Position numbers and translations under genes: made by a program
Notes under the pieces: model-generated
What the model saw: only the letters and a program-made list of their open reading frames with translations
Database searches by the model: none
What the model was told of the DNA's origin: nothing
In this document: positions 1 through 13,000 of the stretch, piece after piece
Layout: each line of letters begins with the position of its first letter
How positions within the stretch are numbered: position 1 is the first letter of the stretch
Assembly (NCBI GenBank): GCA_963070105.1
Contig: OY718808.1
Span: forward strand, 7,169,738 to 7,233,737
Reading direction: 5' to 3'
DNA: 64,000 bases
Source of the DNA: Litomosoides sigmodontis
Taxonomy: Eukaryota; Nematoda; Chromadorea; Rhabditida; Onchocercidae

Positions 1-376
1 AATCATTTCAATAGTTTGTCAAACTTGTTTGCTGTGGAAATGAAATTGGTTAGTAGAAATTAACTTTTTTTGCGAAATTTTATTTTCAAACTGCTCGTAT
101 TTAGAAGGAGTGAATACGGTAATGCGAATGAATATGAATACGGTCCTAGCTATCATCTGTAACAAATGCTTTCGATGCACAGTTTGAAAAAGGAAAAAAG
201 CTTTCCAATTTCCTAAAGTGACAACAATAGATGCAGCTTTCGTTACATAAAATTTTTCCAAAACTTTTCGACGATAACAAGAAACAAGAATTAATGGAAT
301 AAAGAGATATCAAAAGAAAATAAAAACAGAAACTTTGTTTTTATATACAGAATAGAAATGATTTTAAATTTTGCAG

Positions 377-3300
377 ATAGCATCGCAAGGAACTGATATA
401 GCTCCTACAGCTGAGTCGTTGTACGGATTTGCTAATCGTTTACATCCGATTACGCCAACCGGTAAAAGTTTATTTCTCACCGTTTTTCTCTTCTTAGTTA
501 TTCGTTTAAATGGTATCAACCGATGAACCCATGACTCTTCACTTTATTACTTTGTCATTTTCCTTTGCTTTTTTTCCTTTTCTGTTTGTTGTCTGAGGTT
601 ATTTTTACATAGATTTTGAACGAAAACATACTATCATCGAGAGACCTTCCTGATTAAAAAAGCTGAAAAAAAGGAAGATAAAAAAGCTGCGACAAAAGAG
701 GAGGGGGAAGGAGGAAAGTTAGAAGGAAAAGGGGGACGAAAAGGTTTTATCATATATAAGTTCCACCAGTAAATTATTGGATCTTTTTTTATTGATTCAG
801 AACTAAACCAAAAAGCTGGATGTTGCTATGACTTACCATTGTATTTATTTCACAATTATTGGAGATACTTTGAAATGTTTTTACTAATTTTATTCCTAAA
901 AATTGAATCTCTTGATTGTCTTGTTCATTTCTCCCTTCTTTGCTACCCGAAATTTTTTCCGTTGTGTTTCATGCATTTTTTGTAGTACTTGGGAGACTGA
1001 TTTTATCTTATTATTGGGAAACTAGACAAATTATTTTCACTAATTTAGTGATTCCTAGTTGTCATCTTTGTTGTTCATGCACGTAGTTGCATTTCGTTCT
1101 TCGCTTCTTATGTGTTCTTATGCTTATTTTTTGTTTTACGTTAATAATTTATCCGATTGCTAATTTCTCTCAAATAGTTTCCTTATGAGTTTTATCTTTA
1201 CTTCTCCTTCGAACACCTTTTTTACTGACACATACTGTATCCAACATTTTCCTCTTTCACTCATCTTATCATGCCATGGTGATGTAGCCATGATTGTGTA
1301 GCATTACTGATCAATCTATCAGCCGTTGTGTCCCCAACCTTCACAGTCTTGCATAGACGTATACTGTACTGTAGACAGGCGTGATGAAATGTATAGACTT
1401 GTGAATAGATAGTGCATATATAGAAGTGTAATTTAGTATGGATGAATCTTTTAATCGACTTAAGTGAGAAGAAAAGATAACAAAACAAATGATGAAAAAG
1501 GAAATCAGTAAGGAGGTGGAATAGTATGCTTAGTCAGAAACATTGAATATGTAAATCACTCTGATCTGAAATATTTTTTAAACTGTTTTTGTCGTAGAGG
1601 AAAAGAACATTTAGCTCTACAGTTCATTTTTCATTACATGAGATAAATTCTTACATTTATTACTAGATATAATTTTAGATATTATTTCGAGTATGACACT
1701 GAAATTATATTCCAGGATTTTGTTATTCTTGTCTTCCACCAGAAATAACATTCATCACTTTTTCCGTTCCTTTCCATTTTTACTTTATTTTCTTGAGATA
1801 GATTCCATTGCTATCTCTACATGGGTATATATATATATATAAATGTGTTTGGATGTGGAACATATTTGCACAGGTCGCGTCCTACGTGTTTATTTTAAAC
1901 CTTTTTGTAAATGTGTCTATGGCTCTTTTCACCATTCTATTTGTCAGCCTTTTTCATTCATTTCTTCTTCTTCTTTGTGCGTCCTTGTCTGTTTTCCATT
2001 TCGCTATTTTTATGGGAACGAAAAAATCACTAATAACTATCGAATATTTCCTACTGTTCTAGAGGACTGCTTTAGTGTTGCCCACAATTTTCGCTAGGCA
2101 TGATTTAAATTGGTCTTAAGATCCATATACTAGAGTGGGGAAGATTTATTCTCTAATTTCATTTATATATAACGAATTTATTGCAGTAGAAATATACGTA
2201 AATTTTCCTGCCCTGCGTTTGTGTCGCGCTATTGTAATATTATCACTAAGAGATATTTGCTGAGGAATATGCGGCGGTGAAATAGGAAAAAAACGACTCA
2301 GTTGAAGTTATCGGTGGTAACTGTTACATAGGGATGGTTGGATAGTAAGAGATTTCACGAGAGTACATTTTATTGATTGATGTTCTGTTTTAAACGTAGT
2401 AGGAGCACTTGGACTGATAGTTGAAACCATTATGATAGTTGATTAATCAGTTTAGTTTTTTGATTTTGATAAACTGTTATTTGTCATGCTCTAACCTCAT
2501 CTGCTTCTTTCCACCCAGCGATATCTTGAAGGCGGCGTTGGGTAAATAGATGAGGGCATTGTTATGAAAGTGATAGTTTCGAAATTATTTGTGGATTTTG
2601 AATCATAAGAGTACTTTCCTAAGTTTGTTTATAGATTTCAAATACAAGAATGCTGTTTAGGATAGCTCTCTGTCCGACTTAAACCTATCCAATAGCATGC
2701 TAATCAGCATGATCGACTTGTCCACAAGGTATGTATAACTTTACAAACTTTGTTGTTCTTCTAGCTAACTATCAAAACGAAAAACTTTACAGGCGCCCAT
2801 TATCAACTTAACATGCCACAAGCGTATCAAACGCGAGCTGGTTTTGTTGGGAATACGATGACAAGACCTGCGTCGGCAACCGGTAAACGCGGTGGTCGCC
2901 GGCCAAAGGAGTACGAAGAATATGTTAGTGACAGTACCTTGCCATCTGATTTTATCGTTGCAATAAAACTGACAATTTAAGACTACATGAACGTGATCTC
3001 TCTTTTTTTCCTCTTCTCCTTTCTTTCTGCTGCAAAATTTCACATTGCAGGATCATGTGACTTTGAGTGAGGAAGAGCGGGATAAGCGTGATAAAAGGCG
3101 TCTGCGGAATAAGGAAGCAGCAGCAAGATGTCGACAAAGACGTCTTGATCTTATGGGTTCACTACAAAATGTAGGACTTACGAATTGTAACATAGAGAAA
3201 ACGATGATCAGAAACTGTCGACAGATTCTTTAATTAATTGTTGCTACTTTTTGCATACCAGGGATTTTTTAATTGAAGTAAGAGGAAAAGATGAAGGTCA

Positions 3301-4884
3301 AATAGAATTAATATGTTCACTCTTTCACTTTTCCCTTTCCCTGTCCTCTTTCACTTTTCCTTTTCCCTGTCCTATGAAATGTGTGCCGCTGCTTATTGGC
3401 ATTAACAAATACTACCGGGACATTTTAACGTTTGTCATGGATCTTTTCTCTTGATCTCAAAACTTGACTTGCTCAGTATTTATTTTTAGCAAGTGAACCA
3501 ACTGAAGGAAGAAAATAAAATGAAGGATGCGAAAATTGCTGAACTGCAGCTGTTGGCAAGTTTCAACATAAATGAACCATTTTATTTCATTTTTTTTGAC
3601 TTCTAAATCGAACTTGTGGAAAAAGCATTTCTATCACGTACGTTCTTATTTCTAGTCAGTTCCCTAATTTTCTCTAAATATTCCAGAAAAATGAGCTCAT
3701 TGCTGTGATTCGAGATCATCACTGTGTTTTGCCGGAAGCTCTTCGTCAGACGCTAGATGTCGATATGTCCAGCACTCAGCAGTATATGCCACGTGGTGCA
3801 CCGGCACCAGTAGTAACGGTACCAACTAGCAACGAAATTGTACCTTATACACCGTCTACTCCATCACCACAGCCTGTACTCAGTAGTAGAAAGCGACCAG
3901 CTAGTGCGTTGATACCAGACCTTAGGCAACAACCACCACCACAGTCGGGTACGTCACCGCTAACAACAGCTGTGACACTGAACAGAAATGATAGCCAGAC
4001 CAATCTAATGACATTAACAAAGGTTAATTAATGAATGTGCAAGTGCTTGATTTTACCTTCGAAGATCAAAAACTTTTCTAATCATTATATGAAATTATAA
4101 TTTTCGGTTTTTTATTCTTAAAGTTGAACCTAAAATTTTAGATTAATTTTCCACAGCTCATGGGGAACGAGTAACGAAATCCTCATGACGAAATCGTATT
4201 TTTATTTTTTTAGTGTGATACACTTGGAAAATTTTTTAAGTCCTTAGAAGTATCCTTATTTTAGCCTTCTTCTATGCAAATAAAACAGGAACCAACGTTG
4301 TTCGACGTAAATGGACGCGATTTACCAGATGAAGAGATCAAACGTCCAACATCATTGACATTCGCTGATGGTGGCACTGCAACGACAACTTATAGTTCGT
4401 TGAGCAGTTCTGGTGTACCCATCACAACGCCCTCAAATTTAATTGCTGGAGGTTGTCATGAATGTTACCTAAAAATATTCATTCACTTTTTTCCTCTGCA
4501 TTCAGAACTATTTTTGAAAATAGTCAATGCAGTTGTTTGGTTAAGAGAAGAAGATAGGAAGGGCGTTCTGGAATTTCGTCAGCTATTTGGTGTCCGATAT
4601 AGACCTTTGCAATTGATTCTTCAGTAATTTTAACTTTCTAAATTAAGGTTAAGAGTTCATTTTGCATGCTATTAGTGATCTCGAAAAAAGGCGATCAGCT
4701 TTCAGGAAGTGATGATTTGTTTTAACTGTAACTACTATTTTTAGCGACATCTGACTTCGGTGGTGTTAATTTATTGGATGGTCCAACTGGATTGACACCT
4801 TGTCATCCACCACAGGCAACTGCATTCCAACTTCCGAGTATGACGGCTCCACTTGGTGAAGGACGCAGCTTTGAAACGTTGTGA
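377..4884 (+). CDS. fos-1: Fos-type bZIP transcription factor, 5' end outside window
   Basis: Exons: 377-461, 2793-2923, 3051-3170, 3490-3555, 3687-4022, 4265-4451, 4745-4884 (TGA). They join in phase to 354 codons plus stop. The third exon carries the basic region (KRRLRNKEAAARCRQRR, with the NxxAAxxCR DNA-contact signature of Fos/Jun/ATF proteins). The leucine zipper continues across exons 3490-3555 and 3687 onward (VNQLKEENKMKDAKIAELQLL), and the zipper is followed by RDHHCVLPEA, a Fos-like post-zipper segment. The C-terminal half is Pro/Ser/Thr-rich with a possible SUMO site (IKQEP). As a family, such proteins dimerise through the zipper and bind AP-1/CRE-like sites in the nucleus. The intron after 3555 begins with GC, not GT. 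The first visible exon enters in phase 0 behind TTTTGCAG, so at least one upstream exon lies left of the window. The name fos-1 is by analogy with C. elegans; an ATF3-type relative is possible. Confidence 0.8.
462..2792 (+). other. 2.3 kb intron of the Fos-like gene
   Basis: AT-rich sequence between exons 377-461 and 2793-2923. It could hold an alternative promoter or first exon, but I see no convincing coding exon here. The short open frames on both strands lack splice context and look random. Confidence 0.6.
3321..3372. repeat. 26-bp tandem duplication in an intron
   Basis: Two copies of a pyrimidine-rich 26-mer (3321-3346 and 3347-3372), starting tctttcacttttcc and ending ctgtcc, with one mismatch. 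They lie in the Fos-like gene's intron 3171-3489. Confidence 0.85.
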
Positions 4885-7800
4885 AATTGGATTGCTATTG
4901 GAATGTTAAGGCGGATATTTCGGAAAAGTAAAGTTTGGCAAGGTCTTCAGTTGACTTAAGTCATATTATTAATATGGCATTAAAGGTCAAAAAACTTCTA
5001 TTTCTGCAAATGAGGCTGCTTAATTAATTATATGCACATGAGGGTTTGGGGGAAATGTTAAAAAAAATGTATTTAAGCATTTTCACACATATTTAGTGAT
5101 GATTATCTGACCTTTTTTACCAAATGAATATAATTTGATTGAGAGCCTTACCACTTTGTAAAATGATCATTATATTGTATAATTGAATCATGAAATGTTT
5201 CGTCGAATGCTTTCAAGTTCCTACTGATTTTAGATTTTTTTGCTATCGTGATAATCGTTATCGTGACTTCTTGCAAGCATATCATCAATTCTTTTTTTAG
5301 AGTTAACCCGTACTGTTTCATTATTTAAATTTATAACTGTGATTTCTGATGTTCCTTTTCTCTGTGTGAAAAAGCTATTGTAGGGTAGAAAAAATGGCGG
5401 ATGTGATTGCTAAAGTATGATTTGGTGAAAATGTGACAGTTAATTGCAGATTTGAAATAGCTTGTATTTATATCATTTAAAAATTTTTGGTATCGATTAT
5501 GAATACTTCAGTCGAACAGGTATTTTATTATTTTTTCTAATGAAACAAATTTTCCAGTGCAAGGGTTCAGCTGTCGAAAAAATATTTTTTCCTCTGCGAA
5601 ATGCAAAATAACCGTTTCTAGTAGTTGTACAGGTCATACATAATGCTGGATTTTTTGTCTTTAGGTTTTTTCTTTTTGGTAGAAACAGTACATCTTTTTT
5701 TTCTTTGATTCTTTATCGAATTTGCTTTGTTACTGTTCTTTTATCCTAAAAGATATTATCATAGGAACGAGAAACATGAAATCAGGTCTTTATATAGGTA
5801 TGTATCCGCAGAAAATATTAGCTAGAAAAATCATTGCCATAACTTAATTTTTGTATTAATTCATCATTTGATTTGCACATAGCAGCTGACCTGAAATTCA
5901 GCCAGATCACTTTTATTTGAATACTGCTTTTGCAAGTTGTGATTTCAAGAGCAGCACGGGATTTGCCATACTCGGTATTTTCAATTCATCTTTCTTTCAT
6001 TTCTTTTTCGAATTAGTTATTCTGCAGTGGAGCATTTTTCTCTTAAAGGAGTCATTGTTTATGTTTATTACAGATCCAATTCCACATTAGTTTTTTTAAA
6101 CAATTTCATAATTCATTAGTCCTTTTTTCGAACTAATTGTTTACTTTAATCTTCAAAAGCTGGTTGCAGAAGGAGTAGTATTTGGATAACCAATATTCGA
6201 AATAAATTTTCGGAGGTATGCAGGTTGACTTTATGATTTTGAAGTTACCAAGAGTTGATTTGTAAATCAGAGTTTTGAATTAGTTCCGAATCACTTAGTT
6301 TTTTTTTGCTTGAGACGCACGGTTAAAATTGTTGGTATCACATTAATATTTTAAAATGGAGAATTTGTTTGCTTTTTTTGAACAACTATTGGAGATGTGA
6401 AAATGAAAGTCTTTCACTCTTTTGGGAGAGTATCGAATAAGTTAATGATTTCTTTTTGAATAAAAAGATTGCTGCGCTTTTATTGTTAATTTTTCTTTTA
6501 AAATTTTCGAATTATGCTCGTAATTTTTTCGCTTCCTGTTTGAAATAGTCACTTGATCATGCAATATGAATGTCTCCGCTAGAACTACTGGTTATGTGTT
6601 ACTCTATCTAATTTGTATATTTGTTGTATATTTTTCATTCAAACTTATGGCATTATTGTTCTCAATTTTCGCTTTTTCATTTCTCTTCCATCTGTTTTAT
6701 TTTGATTTAAGATTCTTGTATTTTCGTTATATGTTGAAAAAATGTGTACTTATCCGCAAGTTTCACTTTCCTGTACTTTAACAATTACTCATCGCTGTTA
6801 TTATTAGAAATCGGTTATCATTTGCATGAATTTAAATTACTCAAAGGTTCAATATTTTGTGAACGGAGGAAAGTGGTAAATTAATTGGGAGAGACTAGTG
6901 ATTGGAATGTTTATCGACGGGTTTTTGCATATCCTTACGCTTGTTTATATGACTTGTTTTTTTATTTTCTTATTTAGCAGGTCAGTTTGAAAAATGAGTT
7001 TTTGAGACAATAATTTGATTTTAATCTTAGTGCAACACAGAATTCGTAGTTTCTCGAAATATTCACCAAATGTAGCTAGTTTTAATCATTTCTTTCCTAG
7101 ATATTATTTACTATTTGTTCAAAGTGACCTGCAGCCTTCAGTTCATTATGTGATATACTGTTTATCTCGCGAAGTGCATTAATATTGGAGTGACACTGTA
7201 ACGGTGTAAATGAATTAACTTTTAAGGCAATTAAAGGCTGAAATTTGCAAAATTTTTACGGAAAATTTTGACATAATATTCGCACATATTTTTTTTTTGT
7301 TCATTTCACTTTAATTTTTTTGAAATCTATTGTTAGTCATTTGATATGAACATTATTATTTTTACATAAATTTTTTGAAAATCGTGGACGTGCATCGTAC
7401 ATCAATACCATAATAATTTAATTTCGTTTTGACTTTTTCCCAAGCTGAAGTAAGGTGTTGAGTCTTAGTCGATTTGGATCCTGTCAATGATTTCCTTGGG
7501 ATTTGAGAATTTAAGGTTTGTTTCGGAAGTGTTGGTGAAGCTTGTCATAAGAACTGTTATGAGGTAAGCGTTAATGAAAGAAAGTTATGTTACAATATAC
7601 TCATTGTAACATAAAGTAAAATCAAATGAATTGAGACGGTTATTTATAAAATTTATGAAATTCCCGCTTCTCATCGTGGCATTTTATCAGTGCTAAGTAA
7701 AACGGATAAAAGATATATGTGTATATGTATTAAAAATTCATGAAAAATTAAGTAAACATATTGTAACAAGAAGATCTGACCTTACAGTAACCGATTAGTG

Positions 7801-9709
7801 AATTGAAATCAGTGGATGGATTTTTCTATGATCGTGGAGAAAGAAATGTCATATTTGTAGATTAATTATTATTTCTTCTCAATCAATCATGCCTGACAAT
7901 ATTATTTAGTTATCATCAATTATGATCAGTCCTACTGCAGCAGCAATATAGTAATGATAATAATGAACAATGGAAAAGGAGTGGTTGTAATATTTGGAGT
8001 GAAATGAAATTCCTGCATATTGAATTGAATACTCTGAGTAAGCAAAGAAACGAAAAGAGCTAGTAGTTGCTGTTGGAATAGTACTGAGTACGGCAGTTAT
8101 AAGACTAAGCGAGCAATATCACTTTAATTTTTCAACTTTCAGACAAACCAGAAAGAAAGAGAGAAAGTGAAAGTGTTGTGTGTGTAGTTGAGGGAGAGTT
8201 AAAATGGACGAACGGTAGAGAATTTCTTCTTTTTTTTGCTATCAAAATTTTTACATTCCTTTGAAGATAGCTACTTCTTGACATCTATCCTCTTAAATTC
8301 AAGTGAAGGAAGACATCTTTGACAGCTGTTGTGTTGTATTACTGTTTGCAGTGCGGGTACCATTTGCTACTTCATTTTGACCAATTGACACGAGCAAAAT
8401 GAAATTTATTCTTCCCCTTTCTCTAAATTATCCAGTGATAAATGAAATTTTAAAAAATCATCTTTAAACAATAAGTGTATTACGTGAAAATGTAGCGTAA
8501 TATTTTCATGTTGCGTGAAAATGCAGCTGTAAAATTTGGCGATTGTTAAAAAATGTTGCTGTTAGGATCAAACTTTTGTCATCTCATATGTACTATAAAA
8601 AAAGGGAAAGAAAAAATGTAGGCGAAAAATTTTTAGATTGAAAAGAAATGAAAAAAATCTTCAATTCAAAGACGCGCTAATCTGAAAGATTCGTAAAATT
8701 TTCTAAGAAAAAAAATCTTAGAAAAAAGTTTTCTCTCATTATATTTATTGATTGGTATTTCGGATATTTGGAAATTTAACCGCTTGCACAACGGATTTAG
8801 TTTTAATCTCATTAATTCCATTTTACAGAATAATTTTTCATCGGTCATTGGTGCGTTTCAACACATTTAGTCTGAAATATTCGACAAATTGCAAATTACG
8901 ACACTTCCATTTAGGGTAGTTGTTTTAAAGTATTTAGATATATACAATCTGTAAAGTCTTACATAACGCGTAGGCATTTCAATTTTGTGAAAAATCGCGC
9001 TAGGGTGATTTGTTAATTTGGAAGTGATATTGTGAGAGGAAATTAAAGTTTACTTAAGTAAACCTCGCAATACTGTATTATTATGGGAGTAATATTTGTT
9101 AGATGAAATTGATATTTACTTTGCCAAGTTGGAAATGTGTTTTTATGAGAATAACATTTGTTAAGTGGGAATTGAGGTTTATCCGGAATTTTCATTGTTT
9201 CGAGAGGGGTATTTATTAGATAAAAATTAAAGTTCACCAGGGCAAGTTTCAACTGCCAGCGGTTATGAAATAAAATTGGAGTTTATTTAAACTTGAGTTT
9301 ATTAGGGAATATTTTCCCATTTACTCCAACAATATCACGTTAAAGAAAGGGAAAAATAATTGGTTTCTGAAAACATATTTAAAGCATTACGATTGATGGG
9401 TTAACGTGAAATAAATTAAAATAGAGTGATTAATTGATTGGATTTCACAGTTAATTTTCTAATACGGAGGTTAATTCAAAAAATAATTTGCAAAACTGCA
9501 CCATTAAAAATTTTAGCTATTTATCAAACGGTGAAAAATTAAGACAGAATATTTTAGGAATTAAAAGACAGATTTAAAGTTGCTATAAAAACTCTTCTTT
9601 TCGTTCGAAAAATATAAACTCTGTACTGTTTGCCTAATTTGTTGTTGTTTTTTTCATTTTAATTTCGATTCATTTAGGGAGTGAACCTACACATTGTTTG
9701 GTTTCTACT

Positions 9710-9793
<84 letters not shown>

Positions 9794-10053
9794 GTATATA
9801 TATGTATGTGCAAAATTGCAACTCTTTTAAACTTTTTTCGAAAATTTCCAAAAACGTATTTTGATTTAATTTAATTATTGCACAAAAAGATTTTGGAAAA
9901 GAGAAATTTTGTTGGATTAAGCCTTTTCATGGTGAGATTTCAACTTCATGTATATCTTCGCGAATGATCGTCGATTTCTTAACAGTTGTTTTGCGCTTGT
10001 GTGACAGATAGCTATGGATAGTGAGGAAACGTGAAGGAACACACGAGGTAGTG
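4885..10053. other. Intergenic region between the Fos-like and CEP170-like genes
   Basis: The left part should include the 3' UTR of the Fos-like gene, and the right part the promoter of the CEP170-like long isoform. I see no supported exon. The longest open frame (6566-6781) is a Phe/Leu/Tyr-rich translation of AT-rich DNA without splice or start context. A degenerate repeat lies at about 9030-9300 and a TA microsatellite at 9718-9792. Confidence 0.6.
9718..9792. repeat. (TA)n microsatellite
   Basis: About 75 bp of almost pure TA preceded by a short CA stretch, 260 bp upstream of the first CEP170-like exon. Confidence 0.95.
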
Positions 10054-13000
10054 ATGGAAGGCTTCAGTTATCATTTCGATCAGCTGCCGCTTAGTTGCAG
10101 CACGACGCCCACTTCTTCCATTCAGCACTATCCTGATTTATGTGCCTATGAATTGTTCGTCGACGTAGGCATTGTTGTTTTTTACGAGTCTAAAGCGTGA
10201 TTAGATCAGATCAGATCACTGGGCCCTGTAAGTTCATAATGCAAATGGCGATCTTTTTCTTCCTCTTTCGCTCTCTCTCTCTCTCTCTCTCTATCTCCTT
10301 TCCTCCCTTTCTCTCTTTTGTCTGACATTGAACAATGCGAACCATGAAGAATCCTGAAATTAATAAATTGAATAATTTCATTATCATTATTGGTTATCGT
10401 AAATATGATGATAAGTGCTAAACTTATTGTATTTTTATTCATTAGGAGAGATGTGTCATGCGGTATTATTGTTGTTGCTAATTACTGACAATCATTATTA
10501 TCGTCGTTGTCCTGCTTGTTTTCGCATTGAAAAGAAAATTATTGTTGTTATTATTATTAATTAACTGCCAACTGTTAAAAATATTAATTACTGTTACACT
10601 AATTATTGCACCTTTTAAATTTAATTTCATTCCATTTTGAACGGTAAATTGATATTTTTCAATGGAAATAAAGAACTGAAAAAGTTAAGAAATAAATCTC
10701 AACTTTTCTCTTTATAATCTATCTCTCTTTCATTTCCTTAATCTCTTATTTCATTCGGTTCTTTTCAATTCAGATTTTAAATTTCTATTTTCTTTTAATT
10801 GATTTCGTTCGACTATTCCATCACTTCTCTATCAGTCTAATGGTAAGAGAGCATTCGTCGTATAAATGTAATCAATGCAGTGGGAGAAATGTAATCTTTC
10901 AAAACAGCTTTTCATTGCGTAGCTTATCTCAGACTACAATTGTTATAACTCTCAATTTGCATACTGCAGCTGAGATTGGACCGCATTAAAAATTTCGCGT
11001 GAAATAGATAGTGAAGGATGTGAAGTGACTGTGCGAAATCTTGTGTTCGGAATCTTGTGTTCCGGCGACGGTTGGTGCCTTCGTTTGCTTTTGCAATCAG
11101 CTTGGGTTCGACTGGTAACGATATGGGACTTTAAGTGTGCATGAAATGTGTAAAGTTCAACGAACGGATGAGGTGAAATCAAAGTTTTCGAGGATAGTTC
11201 TTTTGTAATCGCCTAACATCCATTTTCCAGATCGTTAGAAAGAAAACTATGGAAAGAAAAATCGGGCAAGGCCGCACCCTAACAGTTGTTTCCTGCATGC
11301 TAAAAATGTTCCCATCATTTCAAATGTTATTTGTAATAGTACAATCAACTTAATAATGCTCTTAGAATTGTTGCGAAAAAATTCATAATTTCTACACTTT
11401 AATTTGGATATATCGAATTCTCACGAAAACTCATACCGTTGTTAGCAATGTTTTGATAAAATTTAAAGTATGCATTGTTTTATTTCTCAATATATTTTGA
11501 GGTTTACAAAAAATCTTTGTCTAGTAAGTGAATAGAGCATCCGAACAAGAATGGTGACATCATTGTTCAGGACATTTTTTTTTTAAATATTCATTTATGG
11601 TTCCAAATAGCAACTAATGGTTGTAAAAAATGTAAAACTTTCCTGTGAAATGTTTATACGTTGCTGCCCAGAGAGTGGATGATTGTATGTTATATGTGTA
11701 CTGTTTCAGAGTTACCATTCTTCGATAGCTTCATCATCATGTAATAGAGCAACGTTCACGAAGCCTCGAAGTCTGCATATTGCAGGTAAGTTATTTATTG
11801 ACAGCGAGTTTTTCCAGCTTCTGAAAAGCAGTCAGGTGTGAATAGACAACGGGAATGAAATGTGCAAGAAGTTCAAATAACTGTTAAATGATGAATAATA
11901 AGTTTAAATGAGTAAAGTAGATGCAGTATAATGAGAGTTTGATTTGACGTAAATTGTTATGACAGTATTGGATAACATCGCCTAAGTAAATGTTTAAATT
12001 ATGTGAATTACGTTGAGAAAAGTGATTTTTCTAAGCGGAATTTTTTGAGTTGTGGAATGTTGAATCTCCTCTATGTATGTAAGGGTCAGGCATCAACTGT
12101 ATAAGTTATACGAAGATTCGTACTATGTTGCTTTTGCGGCATTAAGACTTCAAATTAGACAATCGTAATCAGTAATGGGTTGGATATCGGTGAACCTGGA
12201 AGAATTTTTGCAAAATGTGGAAAATTTTTTGGAACTAATCTACTGCATGGAACCACGCAGCAGATTAGTTGCATGACCAGTTTGGTTGGTAAATACGTTG
12301 TCGCATAAAACTCACATTATTTGAGCTGGAAAAATTCGGAATTCATTAATGCAAGGTGTTTGAAAGCATTCATCTGGGACTCAATACTGGTATCACTTGG
12401 ATGAAAGATTAGCTTGCTAAATTAAGTTAACTAAGTCACCGCTATTAAAAATTATCTTTTAAAACCGTTTTCTATGCTTATTTGGTTTTATTCACGGTGT
12501 TAGGTTAGGTTATTAAGGACACTGTCTGCAATGGATTCAATTTTTTTAATGATTATGTTTCATTAGTACTGCGAAAATTAAATTCATATTAGAGCATATG
12601 TGCTTGGAAATTTAAAAGTGAGTTACTATTATGAATAAACAGTGATGTTACTGTAATACAGCTAGGTTAATTTTAATCTTACGACGTCAGATATTGTAAT
12701 CAAAAGGAAATTTTTCACGTTAGAAGGATCTGGTCGTTCGATGGTGTTTTAAAGAGTAATAGTTTGAGTCGTTTTTGGAGAGCTGTGAAATCAATCATTC
12801 ATTAATGCTCCTCTCAGTAAGCGTATAATATTTTAGTTTTTCAATTGTGTCCTTGACATGTTTGAGAATGCGTAGCAGAAGTTTTTATTGAGCGACACAT
12901 TAAAATTGGTAGAAATAGTGCATCATATTTCTTTAAAAAAGGGTTAAGTTTTCCAGCTTTATGCAATTGTCTTGTATTTATCTGATGGTGATTAAGGCTA

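Noticed and set aside
6566..6781. 71-codon hydrophobic frame resembling a membrane protein
   Set aside because: Phe/Leu/Tyr-rich translation typical of AT-rich non-coding DNA. No splice or family support.
10206..10442. Minus-strand frame rich in Arg/Glu
   Set aside because: Created by a CT/GA microsatellite at about 10265-10315.
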